Positions 34,029 through 43,273 of a stretch of DNA of 64,000 bases are shown piece after piece. Origin of the DNA: Chersky-840 sp963810195. GTDB taxonomy: Bacteria > Actinomycetota > Acidimicrobiia > Acidimicrobiales > UBA8190. Position numbers and translations under genes: made by a program. The DNA is taken from positions 620,001 to 684,000 of the forward strand of contig CAWEMO010000005.1 of NCBI GenBank assembly GCA_963810195.1, in the 5' to 3' direction. Each line of letters opens with the position of its first letter. The first letter of the stretch is position 1. The notes beneath the pieces were generated by a model. It worked only from the letters and a program-made list of their open reading frames with translations. It was not told the origin of the DNA and did no database searches.

Positions 34029-36887
34029 CGCCGACACCCCGGAGACAGCGGCGCGACGACCGCCTGACCCTGAGCCGCCGCCAGGTGCTCCAAGGCGGCG
34101 TCCTCGGCGCGGCCGGGGCGATGACCGTCGGCCGCGAGGGGTACCCGGGCGCGCGCCCGGGGAGCGATGCGTGCCACGGGCGTCGCCGCCCGCTCCAGCG
34201 AGGCCCCCGGCCCCCCGCAGAGTCCCGTCGCTCTCACGGTCGACGGGCTCGTCTCGCCGATCGGGCTCGACCCTGCGGACGTCCAATTCGCATGGCAGGT
34301 CGGCGACCCACGTCGTGGCGCGCTGCAGAGCGCATACCGGATCGTCGTGTCGCGTCTGTCCGGCGCCACCGGCGGCGGCGGTTCCTCCGCCACGGTGTGG
34401 GACAGCGGCCGGGTCCTCTCCTCCGCGCAGGCCTTCGTCCCCTACGGCGGCCCCGCCCTGGCGGCCGACGCCGTGTACAGCTGGACGGTGCAGACGTGGG
34501 CGGCATCGGGCGGCCCCGGCCCGGTGGCGCCGGCGGGCACGTTCGAGACCGGTCTGCGCGACGGCGACTGGAAGGCGCAGTGGATCTGGCGGCCGACGAA
34601 CCTGGCCCCAGACGAGTACACCTACGCCCGCAAGGAGGTCACGCTCGGGCCGTCGCCGATCGTGCGAGGCCGCGCGCCTACGTCTCGGGAGACCAGCAGT
34701 ACGAGCTCTACGTCAACGGCACCCGCGCCGGCAAGGGCCAGGCATACTGCTACCCCGACTCCCAGTACTACGAGACGCTTGACGTCACGCAGCTCCTGGT
34801 CCCCGGTTCGGTCAACGCGGTGGCTGTCCTCTACGGCTGGCAGGGGGCGACGAAGGGCCACCCCGCCGCACATCCCGGCTGCATCGTGCAGGTGTCGGTG
34901 CTGCACGGCGACGGATCGACGGAGCGGATCACCACGGACGGGACGTGGAAGATGCGCGAGGGGGCGTGGCTGCCGGGGACCCAGCGCGACCTCGAAGGGG
35001 ACCTGGTCGACTACACCGAGAACATCAACGGCCCCGACATCCCCGTCGGCTGGGAGAGCCCGGGATACGACGACACGACCTGGGCCGCGGCCTCCGTGCT
35101 CGGGGTTGCCGGCACCAAGCCGTGGACGCACCTGGTCTCGGTGCGCACCCGGATCGTCCAGGAACCGGTGCCGGCGCTGACGTTGACGACGCTGTCCTCC
35201 GGTGCGGTCGTGGCCGACTTCGGCAAGGTGTACGCGGCCGTGCCCACGGTGACCTTCCACCAGGGGGTGGCCGGACGTCTGATCACGATGCGGGCCGGGT
35301 ACCTCCTCGACGAGCCCGGAGGGGCGGCGTTCACCGGAGTACCGGGTCAGGTGTCGACCGAGCACGGGACCCAGCACACCAACATGCACTACTCCTACAT
35401 CCAGCGGGGCGGAGCCGAGGCATTCACACCCTTCGACTACCTCGGTTTCCGCTACTTCCAGATCGACAACCCGGGCGAGACGTTGGCACCCTCGGACGTG
35501 GTCGCGCTCACCCGTCACAGACGCGGTGCCCGACGAGCATGCCGCCACCTTCGCCTCCTCGGAACCGACCGTCGACGCCATCTTCGAGCTCAGCCGGCAC
35601 TCGGCCCTTTTCGGAGCCCAGGAACAGTTCATCGACACACCCACCCGCGAGAAGGGGCCCTGGTTGTGGGACGGGTTCAACGAGTCCCTGACGGCGATGG
35701 CCGCATTGGCGGATCAGAACCTCACGCGCAAGTCGCTGCAGGAGTTCGCCCAGTCCCAAGCCCGCTACTGGCCGAGTGGTGCGGTGAACAAGATCTACCC
35801 CACGGGCCTCGGGGCCGAGGACATCGACGAGTACTCCGAGATCTACGCCGAATGGGTGTGGCAGTACTGGATGTGCACGGGCGACCGACTGCTGCTGCAG
35901 GAGGTGTACCCGGTCCTCGTGAAGCTTTCGGGCTACGTCCATGGCGCCGTCGACCGGTCGAGGGGCCTCGTGACAGGGCTCCAGACCACCGAATCGTCCT
36001 ATCCCTATCGAGTGGCGACGAGGCTCAACATCCTCGGGGCGAACGTCTTTCGCCGCACGGCCGATGTGGCGGAGATTCTCGGCCGGCCGTCGGTCGAGGT
36101 CACCCGTCAGCGCGGACGCCAGGCGGCGCTGACCGCCGCGCTCAACAAGCACCTCACCCGGTCCGACGGCATCTACGTCGACGGCCTGGTGGGCCGCGAG
36201 ACGCTTGCTCCCAGGGCATCTCAGGAGGTCAACGCGTGCGCCGTCGTCTACGGGGTCGTCCCTGCCGGCCGGCTGTCGGCGGTGGCGGCGCACGTCGCCG
36301 GGCTGGAGCTGCACGCGGAGCCGCAGACCGCGGCCGAGGTGATCCGGACCCTGGCGACCGTGGGGAACTACGACGAGCTCATGGCCCGCCTCACCGACGC
36401 CACGACGAATGGCTGGGCCAACATCCTCGCCCGGGGCGCCACCTACACGTGGGAGGTGTGGCAGCCTTCCGACGCCAATGGCGACAGCATGTCGCACGGG
36501 TGGGGCTCGAACGTCCTCGTCGAGATCCAGCGATGGCTCCTCGGTGTCCGTCCCACGGCCCCCGGATACGCGACCTTCGAGGTGGTTCCTCCGCCGACGG
36601 GCCCGGAATGGGTCGAAGGCACGGTGCCCACGCCGCGCGGCACCGTGGCGGTGGGGTGGCGGCGGGCTGCCACGCGCGGGCCGGCGACGACCCTCGACCT
36701 CATCGTCCCCCCCAACGCCACCGCCACGGTCTCCCTGGCCGGCATCCATCCGAGTGTGATCACCGAGAGCGGCACGCCGGTGGCGCATGCGCCGGGGGTC
36801 CGTGTGGCCCCCTCGGTCGCCGGCGCCGCGGTCCTGGGTATGGGCGCAGGCACCTACCACTTCCAGGGCGTGGCGACCCGGACGTGA
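34025..36887 (+). pseudogene. Tat-exported alpha-L-rhamnosidase (GH78), three apparent frameshifts
   Basis: ATG 34025 overlaps the lipoprotein stop. It begins a Tat signal (LSRRQVLQGGVLGAAGAM). The frame changes near 34150-34175, after which the N-terminal domain reads PVALTVDGLVSPIGL to PDEYTYARKEVTLG. It changes again near 34660-34680 into AYVSGDQQYELYVNG, the rhamnosidase N-domain and concanavalin-like domain. It changes a third time near 35511-35525 into the catalytic (alpha/alpha)6 barrel with FIDTPTREKGPWLWDG. Together the pieces cover a full GH78 enzyme of about 950 residues that releases rhamnose from glycans. As written it cannot make the full protein. Confidence 0.8.
35526..36887 (+). 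CDS. GH78 catalytic-domain fragment (third segment of the broken rhamnosidase)
   Basis: 453 residues in a single open frame. It starts just before the catalytic barrel (TFASSEPTVDAIFELSRHSA). Motifs seen are FIDTPTREKGPWLWDGFN, the acidic active-site region; GAEDIDEYSEIYAEWVWQYW; and the C-terminal beta sandwich from ATFEVVPPPTGP. If translated separately it would lack the substrate-positioning N-terminal domains and the signal peptide. ATG or GTG initiation within this frame is not supported by a clear site, so it is best read as part of the interrupted gene. Confidence 0.6.
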   Translation: MPDEHAATFASSEPTVDAIFELSRHSALFGAQEQFIDTPTREKGPWLWDGFNESLTAMAALADQNLTRKSLQEFAQSQARYWPSGAVNKIYPTGLGAEDIDEYSEIYAEWVWQYWMCTGDRLLLQEVYPVLVKLSGYVHGAVDRSRGLVTGLQTTESSYPYRVATRLNILGANVFRRTADVAEILGRPSVEVTRQRGRQAALTAALNKHLTRSDGIYVDGLVGRETLAPRASQEVNACAVVYGVVPAGRLSAVAAHVAGLELHAEPQTAAEVIRTLATVGNYDELMARLTDATTNGWANILARGATYTWEVWQPSDANGDSMSHGWGSNVLVEIQRWLLGVRPTAPGYATFEVVPPPTGPEWVEGTVPTPRGTVAVGWRRAATRGPATTLDLIVPPNATATVSLAGIHPSVITESGTPVAHAPGVRVAPSVAGAAVLGMGAGTYHFQGVATRT

Positions 36888-37013
36888 GCCCGACCCCTCC
36901 GATCGGCGGGTTGCCGGTGGAGATGTCCCCGTTCCCCCCGGGACGGGCAGAGGCAAACGGGCGAGCCGCGCTGGCCCTCGTCGGCTTACACTCGCGACAT
37001 CGGGTGGTCGGCC

Positions 37014-37250
37014 TTGCTTGGAGCAGCGCTTCTCTTGTTGGGGTTGGTCCTGCTCGTCCTCGTCGACGCCCCGCGTCGTGCCCTGTGGTCCCTACGCCAG
37101 CTCGGTGGCCGGACGCGCCGCCGGTGGGGACACGCTCGGGGCACGACGTCGTCCCCGCCGAGGCGCCCGGAATCGGATCCCCACCCCGGCGCGCTGTGGG
37201 TGACGCCCCCGGCGGAGCCGACCCCCGACGACCGCCGTCGCCACCCGTGA
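37014..37250 (+). CDS. Possible small single-helix membrane protein
   Basis: 78 residues from TTG 37014. A membrane helix (LGAALLLLGLVLLVLVD) is followed by a basic Arg-rich stretch (RRALWSLRQLGGRTRRRWG) and a Pro-rich tail, consistent with an inner-membrane anchor with positive-inside tail. No strong ribosome site is visible and the tail is low-complexity, so coding status is uncertain. Confidence 0.35.
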   Translation: MLGAALLLLGLVLLVLVDAPRRALWSLRQLGGRTRRRWGHARGTTSSPPRRPESDPHPGALWVTPPAEPTPDDRRRHP

Positions 37251-37296
37251 CTCCGAGGACGCCGAGGAGCCTGCAGCAGACGTCACGCTGATCGCG

Positions 37297-38250
37297 ATGT
37301 CGGAGGACGAGTTGTGGGTCAGATCCCCCGACCGAGCCGGGCGTCTCCGAGGGGACGTGCCGATGGTGGCGGTCGACGGCACCGGGGCTGCACCGCACAC
37401 AGGTGGCGACCCGTCGGTGCCGGCGGCGATCGGGTTGACGTCGTTGTCTCCCGAGCTTCAAGAGCGAGTGGCTCGCGTCCGTCAGGTGCAAGGAAGACTG
37501 CTGTGCCGGAGGTCACCGCTCGTGGCCCTCGAGGCATCTGCCCTGGCTGGATGCGGAGCGTTCGTGACCGGCGCCGCCAGTGGCTGGCTGGTGCTGCGCA
37601 CGATGCCCACCCTTGTCACCTCGAGTGACCAACGGGTTGTGCTCACCCTGGTGGGAGGTGTCTTCGCTCTGACCGTCACGGCGGGGACGGCCGGTTATGC
37701 GACCGCCCGTTGGCGTCATGCCCGGACGATTCCTTCTCGCGGCCGGGCTGGAGCCGGCGGGCCCGGAATCCTCATCGCGCTGCTGGCCGCAGGAGGTGTC
37801 CTCCTCACCGTGCAGCCCTGGCACTTCCCGCCGACGAACGTGGTCTCCGTGTCGGCGTTGCGCGTGGGGGAGTACCTCGCGCTGCACCAGGTTGCGGGAG
37901 GCGCGGTGCTCTTCGGCAAGGGCAACACGCCTGTCGCCTACCTGCAAACCGCCGGCGGATCTTGGGTCGAAGCGACCCTCCCGCAGAGTGCAGTGGCGGC
38001 GGTCGTCGACGAGATCTCGGTGTCCCCGGGGATGATGTACACCCGAGGTGATGTCGCCCAGGGGATCGGCGCTCGGCAACAGCGAGCCATCAGAGGGCGG
38101 ACCGAGTGGCTGTGGCTCGCGGTCGGCGCGGCCGGGGCGTCGGCCGCCCTGTGCACGTTCGCCGAGCGACGTCGGTGGCGAAACGCCCCCTGGCTCGCGC
38201 CCATCACCGATGACACCGTCCGGGCGATGGCTCGGCTCGTGCCAGGCTGA
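37297..38250 (+). CDS. Hypothetical membrane protein
   Basis: 317 residues. Soluble N terminus with a Leu/Arg helix (LSPELQERVARVRQVQGRLL). Four hydrophobic helices at about 78-99, 113-135, 153-168 and 268-285. Between the last two is a probable outside domain of about 100 residues with VVSVSALRVGEYLALHQVAG and VAYLQTAGGSWVEATLPQSA. No Cys pairs or catalytic motif is seen. I do not recognise the family. It follows the rhamnosidase region on the same strand but has independent spacing. Confidence 0.65.
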   Translation: MSEDELWVRSPDRAGRLRGDVPMVAVDGTGAAPHTGGDPSVPAAIGLTSLSPELQERVARVRQVQGRLLCRRSPLVALEASALAGCGAFVTGAASGWLVLRTMPTLVTSSDQRVVLTLVGGVFALTVTAGTAGYATARWRHARTIPSRGRAGAGGPGILIALLAAGGVLLTVQPWHFPPTNVVSVSALRVGEYLALHQVAGGAVLFGKGNTPVAYLQTAGGSWVEATLPQSAVAAVVDEISVSPGMMYTRGDVAQGIGARQQRAIRGRTEWLWLAVGAAGASAALCTFAERRRWRNAPWLAPITDDTVRAMARLVPG

Positions 38251-38326
38251 ACCGACAGGGCGAGATGCGCTCGACCGGGGTTCGACGCGCTGTCGGCGGC
38301 TCTTCCCCGTCGTGGCCGCCGCTGGC

Positions 38327-39022
38327 TCAGCCCCGCCCGAGCTCCGGCTCCCCGGCGTCTGACCCCGGTTTCGCCTGCTGTGCTCGAAGCGCACGCGCCA
38401 GTGCGATCTTCAACAGGTCTGCGGTGAGCTCCCCGACCTCCGCGGGCGTCTGGTCGAAGTCGATCATGAGCGCCTGGGTCGCGAAAGCCGAGAAATGCAG
38501 AGCAAAGGCCAGTGTCAACGCCTCGGGTGGGTCGCCCACGCCTCCGGCGGTTCGCCAGGCCAGGGCGGCGAGGTGGCGGACACCTCGGACTCGGTACTCG
38601 CGCCTGAGCTCGGGGAGATCGGCGAGGGCTTGGGCGTCGTTATGACTCGGGGCGTGAATGTCCCAGAAGGCTTCGCCGATGATCTCTGCGTTCCTCGTGT
38701 GGATCGTCGCTGCCAAGCCTTCGATCCAGCCGTCGAGGTCCTCACTCGGGGCGGGCAGCCCTTCGATGGGCCTTTGCCCGCAGGCCTCCCACATGTCCTT
38801 CACGGTGGCCTCGATCAGATGGTCGTGGCTCTTGTAGTGCCGGAAGATCGTGCGTGGGCTCACCCCGGACAACTGGGCGATCTCCTCGACGGTGGCGTCG
38901 AAACCCCGCCGGGCGACGACCTTCATGGCCGCCCGCCTGATCCGTGACCGCGTGAGCTGCCGGCGTTCCTGCGCGAGCGTGGAAGGAGTCTCATCCACAG
39001 CAGCCTCCTCGGGGATCGTCAC
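38327..39022 (-). CDS. TetR family transcriptional regulator
   Basis: 231 residues. The N-terminal HTH is clear: RSRIRRAAMKVVARRGFDAT, then VEEIAQLSGVSPRTIFRHYKS. The C-terminal ligand domain is helical with WDIHAPSHNDAQALADLPEL and a hydrophobic ending (LTLAFALHFSAFATQALMID). TetR proteins repress neighbouring genes until a small ligand binds. No obvious target gene is adjacent: the next upstream sequence is a 530-bp gap, so autoregulation is the simplest idea. Confidence 0.9.
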   Translation of the reverse strand: MTIPEEAAVDETPSTLAQERRQLTRSRIRRAAMKVVARRGFDATVEEIAQLSGVSPRTIFRHYKSHDHLIEATVKDMWEACGQRPIEGLPAPSEDLDGWIEGLAATIHTRNAEIIGEAFWDIHAPSHNDAQALADLPELRREYRVRGVRHLAALAWRTAGGVGDPPEALTLAFALHFSAFATQALMIDFDQTPAEVGELTADLLKIALARALRAQQAKPGSDAGEPELGRG

Positions 39023-39555
39023 TCGTTCGTGCCCGTCTTATGAGGTCGACTTTCATCACTCTTCTCGATTTGGTCGGTGCACTCGGCTTTGCGCACAGTC
39101 ATCGAGCGGGTTTGCACTGAGAGGTCTGTAAGAATCTCACGCTTGTCTGGATCTGGGTGTGTCGCAACATCGACGCCGACCGTGCTCACCCCGGTTGCGA
39201 ACGGCCAGATCCTCCGAATGTCCAGGCCGGTGAGCAATTCATACCGACACGCTGCCCCTCGACGTGAAGCGAGATCGTGCCAAATAGTACCGCACCTGGC
39301 TACCCCCACGATATGCCCAGATGCGACGGATGCCGCGCCCCTGTAGTGCGCTTTTGTGCCGTTCTCCTCTATTCAGGCCTGTTGCCGTGGGGCACGCTGG
39401 AAGTGCACTGCTCCCCGAGGGGGTGGCACGGGGGCCGACGCCCTTTTCGGGGGCAGGCGATTCGTGACACAGTGGTGGTGGTTTCGCGACGTTGACCATT
39501 CGTTTCACTTCCGAAGGGTCGGGGCATCAGCAATTCTCGTGGGGGCACGTGAACG
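39023..39555. other. 533-bp gene-free region upstream of the TetR gene
   Basis: No convincing gene. Short frames on both strands here have biased, Arg/Pro-rich composition. It should hold the TetR promoter and the promoter of the coiled-coil gene at 39556. Confidence 0.45.
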
Positions 39556-40084
39556 GTGCGGTTTGACGTAGTCGTTGATGTGGCGGCTTCGGTGGCTGCA
39601 GTCGCAGCGGCGTCCGGTCTCTTGTATGCCCGAGCATCGGCACATGCGGCACACGACGCCACCGTTGCCGCCCAACGGGCTGCAGATCTCGCGCTCGTCT
39701 CGCGCCAGTCGGCAGAACGCGCCCGCCTGCGGCACCGCGTCGAGCGCGTCAGGGGAATTGGTCCAAGAGGTCAGTTTCTCGTCGCAGACGGAGACCGAGA
39801 TCGACGGACTCTCGCCCAGGACACGCGCCCAGTGCGACGTCCTCAAGCAGGCGGTCATCGGGCTCGACGACATCCTTCCGAGGTCGGCCGAGCTGTGTCT
39901 GGCCAGATCATCCGCTGAGCTGCAGGAGGGAGCGGACAAGGCCCGTGCGGAGATCGCCAGGGTGCTGATGCGGCTCCAAGGAAGGCGGCCGAGCGCTCGG
40001 CGGACCAGAGGAAACCGGGGAAGGTACAACCGTCGGGTTCCGTGGCATCGTTCGACCAAGAGCTCGACCGCCCGTGATCGGTGA
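39556..40084 (+). pseudogene. Unknown membrane-anchored coiled-coil protein with probable frameshift
   Basis: From GTG 39556: VDVAASVAAVAAASGLLYAR is a membrane or signal helix, followed by an Ala-rich helix AHDATVAAQRAADLALVSRQ and ARLRHRVERVR. Near 39755 (around the sequence CAGGGGAATT) the helix continues only in the next frame: ELVQEVSFSSQTETEIDGLS and DKARAEIARVLMRLQGRR. The heptad-like pattern matches across the break, so one frame-shifted gene of about 175 residues is likely. Function is unknown. Confidence 0.45.
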
Positions 40085-40577
40085 TCAGGTCGCGGCGAGG
40101 TGACAGTGGTTTCTGCCGCGGCGACAGACCACGGTGCTCATCATTCTTGAGGATGGCACCCGCCACGCAGTCAGGTCATGATCTGCCACGACAGGTAGCG
40201 ATGAGCGGCGGCCAAGTCCCAGCTGCTCAGAGCGATGCGGGAACCGCCAGGCTCTGCCCCCAAGGTCACAAGGCCTGGCGGTCCCCACATCGCGAATTCG
40301 TCGGTGCTCCGAGGTCGAGGCGCTCCTGTCGACCGGAAGGGGCGCTGTCGGGCCGGAAGACGCCGTTCGGCGGAGGCGCGACCGGGGCGCCGGGACCTTG
40401 GCGGGTGGTCCCAGCGCCCCGTCGCGCGGCTGCCCCCGTGACCCCTTGTCCCCAACACTGGAAAAGCCCGGTCGACCAGCGAAATGTCACATTAGCAGGA
40501 CATGGTGGCACTCTCCAATGACATCCCCCGGTCGCAGCTCCTGCCGGTGATCGAGGACCTCAGCCGCAGGTCCCGGA
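40085..40577. other. 493-bp gene-free region
   Basis: No gene is supported on either strand. There are imperfect short palindromes around 40105-40135 but no clear terminator or repeat. It lies between the broken coiled-coil gene and the 3' end of the amidohydrolase gene. Confidence 0.45.
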
Positions 40578-41714
40578 TTACGGCGTGAGGAGCGTGGCCA
40601 CGTTGCTGTGGAACAGCCCTTCGGCCTGGTCGGGATGACAGCCGATGCGCGAGTAGTCCTGGACGGGCGTCGCGGTCCCCTCGGAATGGGGGAAGTCGCT
40701 GCAGCACATGTACAGGTCGCCCGACTTGGCTGTGAGCCGGGCAGGCTGCTCGTAGGAGAACGATGCGACTCGCACCTGACGGCGGAAGTACTCACTGGGC
40801 CGTAGGTCGAGCGGTGCGAGCGGGCGCCCGTTCAGTGCCGTGGTGAATTGCCACCCTCCGTCGAGCATCAACAGGTACTGCGGCACCCAGATCGACGAGA
40901 GCTCGACGATCCCGATGCGGAGCCCGGGGTGCCGTGCCAGCGTCCCGTTCACGATGAGATCGGTGACGGCGATGGCGGGCTGCACCCAGAGGAAGACGGA
41001 CTCGATCACCGGCACGAAGCTGTCGTCGGGGTCGGTGTAGAAGGCTTCGTCGAGGACCCGGGGCTGGTCGGCCACGTGGAACACGGGAGTGATCCCATGG
41101 TGCACGAAGGCGGACCACATCCGGTCGTGGTCAGGATGCGAAAGCGGGCGCCCGTCGACCGCCGCCGGAGCGATCATCCCCAGGCGTACGCCGGCCGCCG
41201 AGAGCTCAGCGAGCTGGCCTTCCAACCACTCAGGGTCCCGCAGGGTCAGGTGGGCCACCGGGTGGAGCCGTCCCGCTCCATCTGCCACCACCGTCGCACA
41301 CCAACGGTTCCAGGCCGCCATGTTGGCGGTCAGGGCGGTCAGGGACTCGGACAACCGGCGTTCCCACAGCAAGCCGAAATTCGGGAATACCACGGCTGCG
41401 TCGAGACCCATGACGTCGAGCTGCTTCACCCGGGCGGAGGGGTCCCAGTAGTGCGCCGGCAGGGTCTCGTCATAGTCGGTTTCCGGAGGCAGGTGCTGAC
41501 GCAAGCGCTCGCGGTTCCGACCGAGCACCGCGGTGTCGCCGGGGATCTGCACGTCGGCCACGTCGAGCTTTCGTCCCCGCCAGGTGAGCCAGGGGTAGCC
41601 GAGCTCGTCGTCGACGATGGCGAGGGCCTCGTCTCTGAAAGCGGGCTCGATGTGCTGTCCCCACAGCGCCCGGTTCTCGTAGAGGTGCTGATCCGAGTCG
41701 ATGATGGTGGTCAT
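40578..41714 (-). CDS. Amidohydrolase family 2 protein
   Basis: 378 residues. IIDSDQHLYE at the N terminus is the DxDxH metal motif of amidohydrolase_2 (ACMSD-like decarboxylases/hydrolases). Further signs are VFPNFGLLWERR, the strand VFHVADQ with a His, and the C-terminal CCSDFPHSEGT with the conserved Asp and His. The enzyme probably hydrolyses or decarboxylates an aromatic or other ring-type substrate. A GAGGAGGCG-like site is directly before the ATG. The gene is isolated; its neighbours give no pathway. Confidence 0.88.
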   Translation of the reverse strand: MTTIIDSDQHLYENRALWGQHIEPAFRDEALAIVDDELGYPWLTWRGRKLDVADVQIPGDTAVLGRNRERLRQHLPPETDYDETLPAHYWDPSARVKQLDVMGLDAAVVFPNFGLLWERRLSESLTALTANMAAWNRWCATVVADGAGRLHPVAHLTLRDPEWLEGQLAELSAAGVRLGMIAPAAVDGRPLSHPDHDRMWSAFVHHGITPVFHVADQPRVLDEAFYTDPDDSFVPVIESVFLWVQPAIAVTDLIVNGTLARHPGLRIGIVELSSIWVPQYLLMLDGGWQFTTALNGRPLAPLDLRPSEYFRRQVRVASFSYEQPARLTAKSGDLYMCCSDFPHSEGTATPVQDYSRIGCHPDQAEGLFHSNVATLLTP

Positions 41715-41958
41715 TGTCGCCTCCTCGGCCGTCTCGCGAGCCGCCTCCCCGAGCCGTCTCTCGAGCCGCCTCCGGAGGCCAGTATGGCCGATCGCTGACG
41801 CTGGCGTCAGGGGCCACCTGTTGCATCGGGATCGATCGCTCGGGGGGCCGCGCCCCGCGCCGTAGGCTGGAGGTCAAGGGCGGGGCTCGCTCCACCTCGA
41901 GCCAACTGCCTCCACCCGGTTCGGTGGTCGGGGAAGACCAGACGGGGCGGGAACATCC

Positions 41959-42183
41959 ATGGTGTCACCTGAAGAACGCCAACTCGGGGCTCGGCTCGAC
42001 GAGGACCATCTCCCGGAGACCAACGGGCGGATGGCCGTGTGCCGACGATGCGGCGCCGTCACCGACGGGCCCCAAGGAAGTCACGCTCCGCGTGGGGCGC
42101 AGTTGGTTCGCAACAGTCAGTGGCTCGACACCCAAGCACGGATCCGCGGCATTGCGAAGGCGAGAGACCGCATCAACCGGTGA
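41959..42183 (+). CDS. Small zinc-ribbon-like protein
   Basis: 74 residues. A single Cys-x-x-Cys (MAVCRRCGAVTDG) lies in the middle, preceded by an acidic N-terminal stretch (LDEDHLPETNG) and followed by a basic helix (RIRGIAKARDRINR). This could be half a zinc ribbon or a dimeric zinc site. No known family. The ribosome site is weak. Confidence 0.5.
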   Translation: MVSPEERQLGARLDEDHLPETNGRMAVCRRCGAVTDGPQGSHAPRGAQLVRNSQWLDTQARIRGIAKARDRINR

Positions 42184-42337
42184 ACGCCGCTGGCGCGCCC
42201 GTGGGGTCCGCACCTGCCTTGATCCCCGGAACAGACTCCTCGGTTCGTTAATGCAGCCGTCATCTCGCGGACCCCTCCTGTTCACCTCCCCTCCGTATGA
42301 TTCGTCGTAGCGGCAGCACCTAGGGAAGGAGCGAAGC

Positions 42338-42424
42338 GTGGGCAGGATGCGAGACCTTGTCCGACAGCTCGGCGTGTCGCTGGCGATCACACGGTGGGCG
42401 TTACGACCGTTTCGGCCGACTTGA
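42338..42424 (+). CDS. Possible 28-residue peptide
   Basis: GTG 42338 lies seven bases after AAGGAG. The product is basic and amphipathic: MGRMRDLVRQLGVSLAITRW then ALRPFRPT and a stop. The site-start-stop arrangement is good, but such a short frame can arise by chance. A strong hairpin begins 61 bp after the stop. Confidence 0.35.
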   Translation: MGRMRDLVRQLGVSLAITRWALRPFRPT

Positions 42425-42484
42425 CCTGTCGCCCAGAGGTGGGACGAGGTTCGCTCCTTGTCCTTGTCCGACCTCGGTGAGGTG

Positions 42485-42526
42485 AAGGAGTCGACACCCT
42501 GGGGCCCCCTTGGGTGTCGGCTCCTT
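42485..42526. terminator. Strong hairpin, likely bidirectional terminator
   Basis: AAGGAGTCGACACCC (42485-42499) pairs with GGGTGTCGGCTCCTT (42512-42526), 15 bp with one G-T wobble. The 12-base loop itself contains GGGGCCCC. It sits 43 bp beyond the HAD gene stop (leftward) and 61 bp beyond the small peptide frame (rightward). There is no long T tract. Confidence 0.6.
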
Positions 42527-42568
42527 TGCCGCGCTTGGGCCCGCTCAGCGTTGCGGCCGGTCGAGGCG

Positions 42569-43195
42569 TCATCCGGAAGCGATCCATCGTTCGAGCCACA
42601 AGGGGAAGGCGAGGAGATCGGGCAGTACGACGTCCGCACCCGCACTGCGCAACCCGGGTTCGGTCGTCCCGCCCGTCGCCACGGCAACCGAAACGGTACC
42701 CGCCACCTTTGCGGCGACAACGTCGGCTGGATGGTCGCCGACGTACACCTGTGCCGCATGGTGTCGGAGCGTCTCGCCCTTCTCGGTGCCGTAGCGCCAT
42801 CCGACGACCTCGTCGGCGACGATGCCGACCGCCTGCAGGCTCGCTCTCGCGTGCGGCTCGTACTTCGCCGTGACGACGAGGGTCTTCCCGCCGGACCTAC
42901 GGACCGCGTCGACGGCCTCCAGAGCGCCGGGCATCGGATCGGTCTGGTGGGTCAGGAATGGCCCGTGAATCTGGCGGAACCGCCGGCAGGCGTGCTCGAG
43001 GTCCGCGCCCTCGAACCACGGGCCCAGTGCCACCTCGAGCGGCGGTCCCAGCGTGCCGACAACCCGTTGCGCGTCGATGGCGACGCCGCTTTCCTCGGAC
43101 AGGGCGGCCAAGGCCGACCGGATGCTGCGCCTGGGGTCGATCAGGGTCATGTCCAGGTCGAACCCGACCACCAGCGGGCGAGGCGCGTCGAACAC
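42569..43195 (-). CDS. HAD-superfamily phosphatase (phosphoglycolate phosphatase-like)
   Basis: 208 residues. Motif I VVGFDLDMTLID (DxDxT), cap domain about 20-85, motif II LVVTAKY, motif III Lys in TEKGETL, and motif IV VYVGDHPADVVAAK are all present. It is a small-molecule phosphatase. The Thr of the usual SN/TN motif II is retained as T-A. A strong hairpin follows the stop. It is separated from the sigma-factor gene by 78 bp, same strand. Confidence 0.9.
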   Translation of the reverse strand: MFDAPRPLVVGFDLDMTLIDPRRSIRSALAALSEESGVAIDAQRVVGTLGPPLEVALGPWFEGADLEHACRRFRQIHGPFLTHQTDPMPGALEAVDAVRRSGGKTLVVTAKYEPHARASLQAVGIVADEVVGWRYGTEKGETLRHHAAQVYVGDHPADVVAAKVAGTVSVAVATGGTTEPGLRSAGADVVLPDLLAFPLWLERWIASG

Positions 43196-43273
43196 CCACC
43201 GATTGTATGAAACAGGGGAGGGTCCACCGACCCGTCACCGCGAAGCACGGGCCTCGCGGTGATCGACCAGGAA

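Noticed and set aside
33827..37291. Very long open frame on the plus strand (over 1,100 codons)
   Set aside because: Only its middle third matches rhamnosidase domains; the ends are Arg/Pro/Gly-rich shadow of the same gene in other frames. It reflects high GC, not one protein.
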